This document shows positions 1 through 5,332 of a stretch of DNA of 6,706 nucleotides, piece by piece. Origin of the DNA: JAFGSZ01 sp964492185 (lineage in GTDB: Bacteria > Bacteroidota > Bacteroidia > Bacteroidales > UBA10428); assembly GCA_964492185.1 (NCBI GenBank), contig CAZBJH010000150.1:1-6706 (forward strand), written 5' to 3'. How positions within the stretch are numbered: position 1 is the stretch's first letter; each line of letters begins with the position of its first letter. The position numbers were made by a program, and so were the translations under genes. The notes under the pieces were generated by a model that was not told the origin of the DNA, did not search any database, and saw only the letters and a list, made by a program, of their open reading frames with translations.

Positions 1-56
1 AATTTTCGGACAAGCGTAACGCGGCAAATGGGACTTTATGGACAGACATTAATTAA
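1..56 (+). CDS. Possible C-terminal tail of an upstream gene (partial)
   Basis: Read from base 3, this stretch is open and ends in TAA at 54-56, giving the tail FSDKRNAANGTLWTDIN. Its base composition is more balanced than the AT-rich DNA that follows, which would fit the end of a coding region. Only 17 residues are visible, so no family can be assigned. Two alternatives remain. A minus-strand gene could start at the ATG complementary to 47-49 (MSVHKVPFAALRLSEN, running off the left edge), or the stretch could be non-coding. The sequence to the left of the window would decide. Confidence 0.28.
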   Translation, partial: FSDKRNAANGTLWTDIN

Positions 57-87
57 GTACCACTGCACCATTAAATGTTACCATTCG

Positions 88-115
88 GCAATGTTTTTTT
101 ATAAAAAAATATTGC
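88..115. repeat. Long AT-rich palindrome (cruciform/hairpin candidate)
   Basis: The arm GCAATG plus seven T (88-100) pairs with seven A plus TATTGC (103-115), giving 13 consecutive pairs including one G-T, around a central AT. Unlike a standard bidirectional terminator, the T-run is in the 5' arm and no T-run follows on either strand, so factor-independent termination is not the obvious role. It could still be an mRNA 3' end structure for a gene to the left, or an extruding cruciform near the rpsP regulatory region. Confidence 0.5.
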
Positions 116-158
116 GGATACGATTATTTGATCTGATAAATTGTTATTCTGATCATTT

Positions 159-229
159 CCTGTATTATTCATACGACGGTTCAGGGCAGATGCAGGGCGT
201 CGAAACTGAAGCTTTAACCCGGCAAAGCC
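159..229. repeat. Diverged intergenic repeat, copy A
   Basis: This copy aligns in the same orientation to 2156-2228. It opens with CCTGTATTATTCAT (13 of 14 bases shared), then carries GCAGATGCA, a CGTCGAAA block and a TTTAACCCGGCAAAG block, each with a close counterpart in copy B. Inside it, GATGC (189-193) can pair with GCGTC (197-201) around AGG. GCTTT (211-215) can pair with AAAGC (224-228). TATTATTCAT (163-172) pairs perfectly with ATGAATAATA (238-247) and closes the whole element. The transcribed strand, if any, is unknown. It lies upstream of the likely rpsP promoter, so it is probably not part of that mRNA. Confidence 0.5.
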
Positions 230-271
230 TGTAATGCATGAATAATAATTATCAAATAATATTAAAAAATA

Positions 272-301
272 TTTACTAACCGGAATAATATTGTAACTTT
301 G
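272..301 (+). promoter_or_regulatory. Probable rpsP promoter, Bacteroidota type
   Basis: TAACTTTG at 294-301 matches the TAnnTTTG -7 element of the Bacteroidota primary sigma factor. TTTA at 272-275, 18 bases upstream, is one base from the TTTG -33 element. Transcription would start near 308, leaving an untranslated leader of about 40 bases before rpsP. The consensus is established knowledge; its use here is inferred. Confidence 0.6.
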
Positions 302-347
302 CGAACTCTAAAAAAAATTAAGTAGGTTTAAATAAAACAATGTACGT

Positions 348-1310
348 ATGCCCGCAAAAATCAGATTAACAAGACAAGGCCGTAAGAAACGGCCATTCTA
401 CCACATTGTGGTAGCAGATAGCAGGGCGCCACGGGATGGTAAATTCATTGAAAGAATTGGATTATACAATCCAAACACTGATCCTGCTACTATTGAGTTG
501 GACTTTGATAGAGCATTAGATTGGGTTTTAAAGGGCGCTCAACCTACCGACACCTGTAGAGCTATTTTATCATTAAAAGGTGTAATGTTAAAAAAACATC
601 TCCTTGGAGGTGTTAAAAAAGGAGCATTTTCGGAAGAAGAGGCCGAAAACCGTTTTCAATCCTGGATAAAAGAAAAAGAAAACAAAATACAAGCGAAAAA
701 AGAAAAAATTGATAAGGCAATAGAGGACAAAACAAGGGAAAGGCTTGAAGCTGAAACAAAAATAAAGGAAGCTAAAGCAGCGGAACTGGCAAAGAAAAAC
801 GCGAAAGAAGCAGAAACTGAAGCTGATACTGCTGAAGAAGGAACTGAAGAAGCAGGCGCTGATACTCCCGTGGAAACAGCCAAAACAGAAGCTGAATTAA
901 CGGAACAGAAGGCTGAAGAAACTACGGCACCAAAGGATGAAGCCAAAAAAGAAGAAAAGGCAGAGAATAAAAAAGCAGCTGAAGAAGTAAAGGCTGAAGA
1001 GAAAGCTGAGGAAAAAGAGGTGACCGAAGGAGAGGAAAAGGCTGAAAAGAAAGAGGAAGCCGGCGAAGATTCAGAAGAAAAGGCTGAAGAAAAGTCCGGG
1101 GAAAAAGCAAAAGAAGAAACCGCTGTTGAACAAAAGAAAGAAGAACCAAAAGAAAAAAAAGATCCGAAAGAAAAGAAGGCCGGAGAAAAGGGGACGGAAA
1201 TCAAACCTGAAGAAAAAGAGGAAATAAATAATGCTTCAGATCAAAAAACAGCGGAAGCATCTGAAGATAAAAAAGATAGTAAAGAAGACGATAAAAAAGA
1301 AGACGCATAA
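348..1310 (+). CDS. rpsP: 30S ribosomal protein S16 with very long acidic/lysine-rich C-terminal extension
   Basis: S16 binds 16S rRNA early and stabilises the body of the 30S subunit. Residues 1-85 carry the family signature, including KIRLTRQGRKKRPFYHIVVA, DSRAPRDGKFIERIG and YNPNT. Residues 86-106 (HLLGGVKKGAFSEEEAENRF and a following W) resemble the extended Bacteroidota form. Residues 107-320 are a low-complexity tail dominated by Glu, Lys and Ala in AEEKAEEK-like units, with no Phe, Trp, Tyr, Cys, His or Met. It is probably disordered or helical. Usual bacterial S16 is about 80-90 residues and Bacteroidota forms are commonly nearer 150-190, so 320 is long. The ATG at 348 starts the conserved MPAKIRL and has no Shine-Dalgarno, as is usual in this phylum. 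rimM follows after 52 bases, probably in the same transcript. Confidence 0.97.
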   Translation: MPAKIRLTRQGRKKRPFYHIVVADSRAPRDGKFIERIGLYNPNTDPATIELDFDRALDWVLKGAQPTDTCRAILSLKGVMLKKHLLGGVKKGAFSEEEAENRFQSWIKEKENKIQAKKEKIDKAIEDKTRERLEAETKIKEAKAAELAKKNAKEAETEADTAEEGTEEAGADTPVETAKTEAELTEQKAEETTAPKDEAKKEEKAENKKAAEEVKAEEKAEEKEVTEGEEKAEKKEEAGEDSEEKAEEKSGEKAKEETAVEQKKEEPKEKKDPKEKKAGEKGTEIKPEEKEEINNASDQKTAEASEDKKDSKEDDKKEDA

Positions 1311-1349
1311 TATCCCGCTGATTCAAAGCAGTATATAATTGAATTTACC

Positions 1350-1354
1350 GGAGG
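1350..1354 (+). promoter_or_regulatory. Shine-Dalgarno GGAGG fixing the rimM start
   Basis: GGAGG sits 8 bases before the ATG at 1363, an ideal spacing. It favours this start over the in-frame TTG at 1339, which would add eight residues and place the GGAGG inside the coding region. A strong Shine-Dalgarno is unusual among the starts in this window. Confidence 0.7.
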
Positions 1355-1362
1355 TATCTTCA

Positions 1363-1890
1363 ATGCTTAGGAGAAATGATTGTCATTTACTTGGAAAAAT
1401 AATCAAATCACATGGTTATAAAGGTGACCTGATTATTAGCCTTAGCAATATATCGTTAAAAAATATAAAAAAAACTAAACCGGTATTCCTTGAAATTGAA
1501 GGTTTACCGGTTCCTTTTTTTATTAAAGATATTCATCAAAACAGTAGTGATTCAGTTATTGTTTCATTGGATGATGTTCAAACAAGGGAAAAGGCAATTG
1601 AATATACCGGCTGCAATGTATATATTAAAAAAGATGGGGACAATACAGAAATAACCGGCTCTCATCCCTATAGCGAAATCACTGGTTTTAGCGTCAGGGA
1701 TGAGGATGGCCGATATCTTGGCAGCGTAAGTGAAATCATCAATATCAGCAATAATCCTTTGCTTCGTATAAATAGCAAAAAAAAGGAATTGCTCATACCC
1801 CTGCAAGAAGATTTTATTAAAGATATACTTTCAGAAACGCAAATTATCATTGTCAACCTTCCTGACGGATTTATGAATATCAACGATTGA
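1363..1890 (+). CDS. rimM: Ribosome maturation factor RimM
   Basis: RimM is a 30S assembly factor that binds S19 and helps the head domain and 16S rRNA mature. From the ATG at 1363 the product is 175 residues, the normal size. The N-terminal RimM barrel begins with LLGKIIKSHGYKGDL, matching the family's GKI..pHGikGel motif. The C-terminal PRC-barrel half starts near residue 100 with SEITGFSVRDEDGRYLGSV and contains the ELLIPLQEDFIKDI and IIIVNLPDGFM motifs. It follows rpsP by 52 bases, the conserved rpsP-rimM pairing. trmD and rplS, the usual next genes in Proteobacteria, do not follow. An in-frame TTG at 1339 is a weaker alternative start. Confidence 0.94.
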   Translation: MLRRNDCHLLGKIIKSHGYKGDLIISLSNISLKNIKKTKPVFLEIEGLPVPFFIKDIHQNSSDSVIVSLDDVQTREKAIEYTGCNVYIKKDGDNTEITGSHPYSEITGFSVRDEDGRYLGSVSEIINISNNPLLRINSKKKELLIPLQEDFIKDILSETQIIIVNLPDGFMNIND

Positions 1891-1895
1891 CAGGA

Positions 1896-1925
1896 AATAA
1901 AAATCCCCCGGGATTAACCCGGAGG
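1896..1925 (-). terminator. Rho-independent terminator of the tRNA-Leu gene
   Basis: Read on the minus strand, CCTCCGGG (1925-1918) pairs with CCCGGGGG (1912-1905) over eight positions, one of them G-U, around a five-base loop. A T-rich tail (ATTTTTATTT) follows. It lies about 10 bases past the tRNA 3' end and 5 bases beyond the rimM stop codon. There is no T-run on the plus strand, so it is not an obvious rimM terminator. Confidence 0.8.
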
Positions 1926-1934
1926 CCTGAATTG

Positions 1935-2018
1935 TACCCGGAGCCGGGGTCGAACCGGCACGGAGTTGCCTCCACTGGTTTTTGAGACCAGCGCGTCTAC
2001 CTGTTCCGCCACCCGGGC
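1935..2018 (-). tRNA. tRNA-Leu (anticodon CAA)
   Basis: The minus strand reads as an 84-base class II tRNA. The acceptor stem GCCCGGG (2018-2012) pairs with TCCGGGT (1942-1936), with G-U at both ends, and the discriminator is A. The D-arm contains GGTAGA. The anticodon stem CTGGT/ACCAG encloses the loop CTCAAAA, giving anticodon CAA, which reads UUG. The long variable arm (GGAG-GCAA-CTCC) is typical of tRNA-Leu. The T-arm is GCCGG-TTCGACC-CCGGC. The 3' CCA is not encoded, so it must be added after transcription. The gene is convergent with rimM and has its own terminator. Confidence 0.96.
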
Positions 2019-2061
2019 CTTAAATTATAATAGCTGTAAATAGCAATTCATTTCTAACGGG

Positions 2062-2069
2062 CAAAAATA
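2062..2069 (-). promoter_or_regulatory. Candidate -7 element for tRNA-Leu
   Basis: On the minus strand these bases read TATTTTTG, a match to the Bacteroidota TAnnTTTG element, 43 bases before the tRNA 5' end. No clear TTTG -33 element is seen at the right distance, so the assignment is tentative. Confidence 0.4.
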
Positions 2070-2155
2070 ACTCTTTTTCTTTCCTGTCCATAAAAATGTA
2101 TACGTAAAATTGAAATTTATACTCATATTTTTTTTCTACACATAAAACAATGAAA

Positions 2156-2228
2156 CCTGTATTATTAATGCTTCGCGTTTGGTGCAAATGCAATACGTTG
2201 AAAGTTGAGCCTTTAAACCGGAGAAGTC
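2156..2228. repeat. Diverged intergenic repeat, copy B
   Basis: This is the second copy of the element at 159-229, in the same orientation. Shared blocks are CCTGTATTATTAAT, GCAAATGCA, CGTTGAAA and TTTAAACCGG followed by AAG. CCTGTATT (2156-2163) pairs perfectly with AATACAGG (2233-2240), so this copy is also closed by an inverted repeat, but with different partner bases from copy A. The inner hairpin AATGC/ACGTT (2187-2191 and 2195-2199) matches GATGC/GCGTC in copy A, with its outermost pair changed from G-C to A-T. One inner pair is lost (C opposite A). Confidence 0.5.
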
Positions 2229-2314
2229 AAAAAATACAGGATATATTATTCTGATTATTTTATAACAAAGGCATATATTTTGTGTTGATAATATAATACG
2301 GTTTTTTATGGTAT

Positions 2315-2344
2315 TTTGTATATAGTTTTATGATGTTAACTTTA
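2315..2344 (+). promoter_or_regulatory. Candidate nrdJ promoter
   Basis: TTTG at 2315-2318 is followed after 18 bases by TAACTTTA at 2337-2344, one base from the TAnnTTTG consensus. Spacing and sequence closely resemble the rpsP promoter candidate. Transcription would start near 2351. The region is very AT-rich, so chance matches are likely and other promoters are possible. Confidence 0.4.
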
Positions 2345-2376
2345 AACAGCTTATATAGTGCGGCTTAAAAGGCTGG

Positions 2377-2406
2377 GTTAATAACTATTTTGAAATGTTA
2401 ATAAGT
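2377..2406. repeat. Pair of 10-base direct repeats in the nrdJ leader
   Basis: GTTAATAACT (2377-2386) and GTTAATAAGT (2397-2406) differ at one base and are offset by 20 bases, about two turns of the helix. A shorter related GTTAACT lies at 2335-2341. Such phasing would suit an operator bound on one face, but the low complexity means chance cannot be excluded. Confidence 0.35.
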
Positions 2407-2522
2407 ACAAAGCGAACAATATTGTAGAAAATTACCGGGCTTATTAAATTGCATTTCCGTCTTTTCACATCGCGGGAAAAACTATCTGTCATTATTCCAA
2501 TATCTTAAAAAACTGTTGAACG

Positions 2523-5132
2523 ATGCATGCTGAAGAAACCAATACAAAAACAACCGTTGCTGAAGAACCACTAATGAAAAAAGAAATAAAAACCGTAATA
2601 AAAAAAACGGGGGAAAATATTTATACATACGATGAGGCACTTAAATGTTCTGTGGAATACTTCAACGGGGATGAACTTGCAGCCACGGTATGGATCAACA
2701 AGTATGCACTGAAGGATTCGTTTGGAAAGCTTTATGAAAAAAATCCGGATGATATGCACAAGCGTATAGCCCGGGAAATAGCACGCGTAGACAGCAAATA
2801 CCCGAATCCGATGAGTGAAGAAGATATCTGTGCATTATTAAAAGATTTTAAATATATCGTTCCTCAAGGCAGTCCAATGACAGGTATAGGCAATAATTTT
2901 CAGATAGCTTCTCTTTCCAACTGTTTTGTTATCGGTAATGACGGGCCTTCAGATTCTTACGGTGCAATCCTGAAGATTGACCAGGAACAGGTGCAGTTAA
3001 TGAAGAGACGGGGGGGAGTAGGGCATGATCTGTCACATATCCGCCCGAAAGGCAGTCCGGTACTGAACAGTGCCTTAACGTCCACTGGTGTGGTACCTTT
3101 CATGGAGCGATATTCCAATTCGACACGTGAAGTTGCCCAGGATGGCAGGCGGGGAGCCTTAATGTTAAGTATTTCCATTAAACATCCTGATGCCGAACAA
3201 TTCATTGATGCCAAACTTGAAAGGGGAAAAGTAACCGGGGCCAATGTTTCTGTACGTATTGATAATGAATTTATGAAAGCAGTAGTGGATGATACGCCAT
3301 ATATCCAGCATTTTCCTGTTAATTCAAAAAATCCATCCTTTAATAAAGAAATAATTGCTTCCGACCTCTGGAAAAAAATAGTACACAATGCATGGAAATC
3401 GGCTGAACCGGGTATCCTATTCTGGGATACCATATCCGGTGAATCTGTGGCCGATTGCTATTCTGAATTTGGATTTAAAACCGTATCCACCAATCCTTGT
3501 GGTGAAATTCCTCTTTGCCCTTATGACTCTTGCAGGTTACTGGCTATTAACCTTTACAGCTACGTAGATAATCCCTTTACAGAAAAAGCCAGCTTCAATT
3601 TCGATCTGTTTAAAAAACATGTACACCATGCCCAGCGCATGATGGATGATATTATTGATCTGGAACTGGAAAAAACTGATGCTATTCTGGAAAAAATCAA
3701 CGGTGATCCGGAAGACTCTGAAACCAAACGTGTTGAAAAGAATTTGTGGGATAAAATAAAGCTTAAAGCAAAAGAAGGAAGACGTACAGGAATTGGCATT
3801 ACTGCCGAAGGCGACATGCTGGCTGCCCTGGGATTGCGCTATGGAAGTGAAAATGCTACCGATTTTTCAGTGGAAGTACACAAAACCCTTGCTGTTGAAG
3901 CTTACCGGTCATCTGTTTACCTGGCTAAAGACAGGGGGTCCTTCCCTGTTTACGATTCACTTCTTGAAAAGAACAATCCCTTTGTACAACGACTGAAAAA
4001 TGAGGATAAAGAGTTAGCCCGTGATATGGAAAAATACGGACGCAGAAATATTGCACTTTTAACCATTGCACCAACCGGTACAACGAGCCTGATGACGCAA
4101 ACCACTTCGGGGATAGAACCTGTATTTATGCCGGTATATAAAAGAAGAAGAAAGGTTAATCCAAACGATGCTAAAGTCAAAGTAGATTTTGTAGATGAAG
4201 TAGGTGATGCATGGGAAGAATATAATGTTTTTCATCACAAGTTCATTACCTGGTTAGAAGCCAACAATTATGACATGAATGAAATCAGGAAATACAATGA
4301 CGAACAACTTAATAAGATAATTAAGCAATCACCATACTATAAAGCTTCTTCGAATGATGTCGACTGGCTGAGCAAAGTTCGTATGCAGGGCAAAATACAA
4401 AAGTGGGTTGATCATTCAATAAGTGTAACGATCAATTTGCCTAATAATGCTTCCGAGGAACTTGTCGGTGAATTATATGTTGAAGCATGGAAGAGCGGAT
4501 GCAAAGGAGTAACGGTTTATCGCGACGGATCACGATCGGGAGTTCTGTTATCCAATGAAAAGAAAAATAACAATGATGAAGGAAAAAGTTTCAAACGCCC
4601 GAAAGTCCTCGATGCAGAAATTATTCGTTTTAACAATAATGAAGAAAGGTGGATCGCTTTTGTAGGATTGAAAGACGGAAAGCCATATGAAATATTTACC
4701 GGCATGGCAGACGAAGAAATGTTTCCAATACCAAAATCCATTAAAAAGGGAAAAATCATTAAAAACAGGGATGAAAAAGGTATCTCCAGGTATGACTTCC
4801 AATATACCGATAAATACGGATATAAAAACACACTGGGCGGATTATCGCATATGTTTAATAAAGAATTCTGGAATTATGCAAAACTGATCTCCAGCGTTCT
4901 GCGTCATGGTATGCCCATACCTGATGTGGTTAACCTTGTCAGTTCGTTGCGCCTCGACAGCGATACGATCAATACCTGGAAAAACGGAGTGGAACGGGCT
5001 TTAAAACGTTATATCCCCAATGGCACCAAAGCGGGTAAGGGACAAGTATGCGAAGAATGCGGATCTGATTCTCTTATTTATCAGGAAGGATGTCTGATAT
5101 GCACATCCTGTGGATCATCAAAATGCGGGTAA
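2523..5132 (+). CDS. nrdJ: Adenosylcobalamin-dependent (class II) ribonucleotide reductase
   Basis: The enzyme reduces ribonucleotides to deoxyribonucleotides using a cobalamin-generated thiyl radical and works with or without oxygen. The 869-residue product carries the expected active-site cysteines: C134 in LSNCFV and C337 in YDSCRLLAINL as the redox pair, and C326 in NPCGEIP as the radical cysteine, with E328 beside it. Other family motifs are KRRGGVGHD (161-169), RTGIGITAEGDMLAALG, PTGTTSLMT (517-525), and HSISVTINLPNNAS followed by SGCKGVTVYRDGSRSGVL. A C-terminal domain follows, and then a Cys-rich tail (C843, C846, C857, C860, C863, C868), probably a zinc ribbon plus cysteines that re-reduce the active site. 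The ATG at 2523 has no Shine-Dalgarno. M18 or M19 could be the true start, since the first 30 residues are not conserved-looking. The gene appears monocistronic. Confidence 0.95.
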   Translation: MHAEETNTKTTVAEEPLMKKEIKTVIKKTGENIYTYDEALKCSVEYFNGDELAATVWINKYALKDSFGKLYEKNPDDMHKRIAREIARVDSKYPNPMSEEDICALLKDFKYIVPQGSPMTGIGNNFQIASLSNCFVIGNDGPSDSYGAILKIDQEQVQLMKRRGGVGHDLSHIRPKGSPVLNSALTSTGVVPFMERYSNSTREVAQDGRRGALMLSISIKHPDAEQFIDAKLERGKVTGANVSVRIDNEFMKAVVDDTPYIQHFPVNSKNPSFNKEIIASDLWKKIVHNAWKSAEPGILFWDTISGESVADCYSEFGFKTVSTNPCGEIPLCPYDSCRLLAINLYSYVDNPFTEKASFNFDLFKKHVHHAQRMMDDIIDLELEKTDAILEKINGDPEDSETKRVEKNLWDKIKLKAKEGRRTGIGITAEGDMLAALGLRYGSENATDFSVEVHKTLAVEAYRSSVYLAKDRGSFPVYDSLLEKNNPFVQRLKNEDKELARDMEKYGRRNIALLTIAPTGTTSLMTQTTSGIEPVFMPVYKRRRKVNPNDAKVKVDFVDEVGDAWEEYNVFHHKFITWLEANNYDMNEIRKYNDEQLNKIIKQSPYYKASSNDVDWLSKVRMQGKIQKWVDHSISVTINLPNNASEELVGELYVEAWKSGCKGVTVYRDGSRSGVLLSNEKKNNNDEGKSFKRPKVLDAEIIRFNNNEERWIAFVGLKDGKPYEIFTGMADEEMFPIPKSIKKGKIIKNRDEKGISRYDFQYTDKYGYKNTLGGLSHMFNKEFWNYAKLISSVLRHGMPIPDVVNLVSSLRLDSDTINTWKNGVERALKRYIPNGTKAGKGQVCEECGSDSLIYQEGCLICTSCGSSKCG

Positions 5133-5152
5133 TAATCCCGCATGCTATTTTT
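5123..5152 (+). terminator. Rho-independent terminator of nrdJ, overlapping its stop codon
   Basis: ATGCGGG (5123-5129) pairs perfectly with CCCGCAT (5137-5143) around a seven-base loop, and a T-rich stretch (CTATTTTTC) follows. The nrdJ stop codon TAA (5130-5132) lies at the start of the loop, so the 5' arm is coding sequence for the last residues, KCG. Confidence 0.8.
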
Positions 5153-5170
5153 CAATATTCAAACTACAAA

Positions 5171-5205
5171 CCGAAAACCAAATTACAACGGGTTTCCGGA
5201 TTTTT
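5171..5205 (+). terminator. Second terminator-like hairpin after nrdJ
   Basis: CCGAAAACC (5171-5179) pairs with GGTTTCCGG (5191-5199) at eight of nine positions around an 11-base loop, followed directly by ATTTTT. It would back up the stronger terminator 28 bases upstream, further insulating the LOG gene from nrdJ transcription. Confidence 0.5.
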
Positions 5206-5215
5206 ACTAAGTCGA

Positions 5216-5312
5216 GTCTGCTGAAAAAGATTTGCGGGGAAAACGTGCTTCCAACCCACCAAAAGAAATTAAAGAGTTTTACTTTTATTTAGGATCTGCC
5301 TTTTCAGCAGAC
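5216..5312. repeat. 97-base element with perfect 12-bp terminal inverted repeats
   Basis: GTCTGCTGAAAA (5216-5227) and TTTTCAGCAGAC (5301-5312) are perfect inverted complements around 73 bases. The right arm can instead fold locally, as GATCTGC (5294-5300) pairs with GCAGACC (5307-5313) at six of seven positions. No T-run follows, so it is not a simple terminator. The size and ends would suit a miniature inverted-repeat element or an insertion-sequence remnant, but I see no flanking target duplication. A leader structure for the LOG gene, which begins 20 bases later, is the alternative. Confidence 0.5.
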
Positions 5313-5332
5313 CCTATTAAAACACAAAAAAA

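Larger units (their letters stand above)
57..347. other. Non-coding leader upstream of rpsP
   Basis: I see no convincing gene in this AT-rich stretch. A 68-codon reading frame (28-234) crosses it, but it has biased, non-protein-like composition and overlaps the palindrome and repeat described separately. The stretch holds an AT-rich palindrome (88-115), one copy of a diverged repeat (159-229, closed by a 10-bp inverted repeat out to 247) and the probable rpsP promoter (272-301). A short leader of roughly 40 bases then runs to the rpsP start. Confidence 0.6.
2019..2522. other. Long non-coding spacer between tRNA-Leu and nrdJ
   Basis: No credible gene is visible in these 504 AT-rich bases. They hold a possible tRNA promoter on the minus strand (2062-2069), copy B of the diverged repeat (2156-2228), a motif shared with the rpsP upstream region (2246-2260), a candidate nrdJ promoter (2315-2344), and two 10-base direct repeats (2377-2386, 2397-2406). 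If that promoter is used, nrdJ has a leader of about 170 bases. I found no cobalamin riboswitch core (B12 box) in that leader. Confidence 0.6.

Noticed and set aside
28..234. A 68-codon plus-strand reading frame in the rpsP leader
   Set aside because: It crosses a perfect AT palindrome and the diverged repeat, has no recognisable motif or ribosome site, and ends in low-quality composition.
656..1204. A 182-codon minus-strand frame rich in Ser, Phe and Ala opposite rpsP
   Set aside because: It is the complement of the GA-rich codons of the S16 tail, which automatically gives Ser/Phe-rich open frames. The plus-strand gene is certain.
1935..2018. tRNA-Leu as an integration site for a mobile element
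   Set aside because: No integrase and no duplicated tRNA 3' end is present. The DNA past the tRNA 3' end is its terminator and then rimM.
2124..2300. Minus-strand open frame across repeat copy B, containing LSTYCICTKREALIIQ
   Set aside because: No start codon with a ribosome site is visible, and the matching frame in copy A does not conserve the residues (GFAGLKLQFRRPASALNRR), so conservation looks nucleotide-level rather than protein-level.
2411..2430. ACAATATTGT palindrome (2416-2425) as an NrdR box upstream of nrdJ
   Set aside because: NrdR sites come as paired boxes of about 16 bases at fixed spacing. Only a 10-base AT-rich palindrome is present, without a partner.
2345..2522. Cobalamin riboswitch in the nrdJ leader
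   Set aside because: I could not find the B12 box or the surrounding conserved core. A covariance-model search would settle it.
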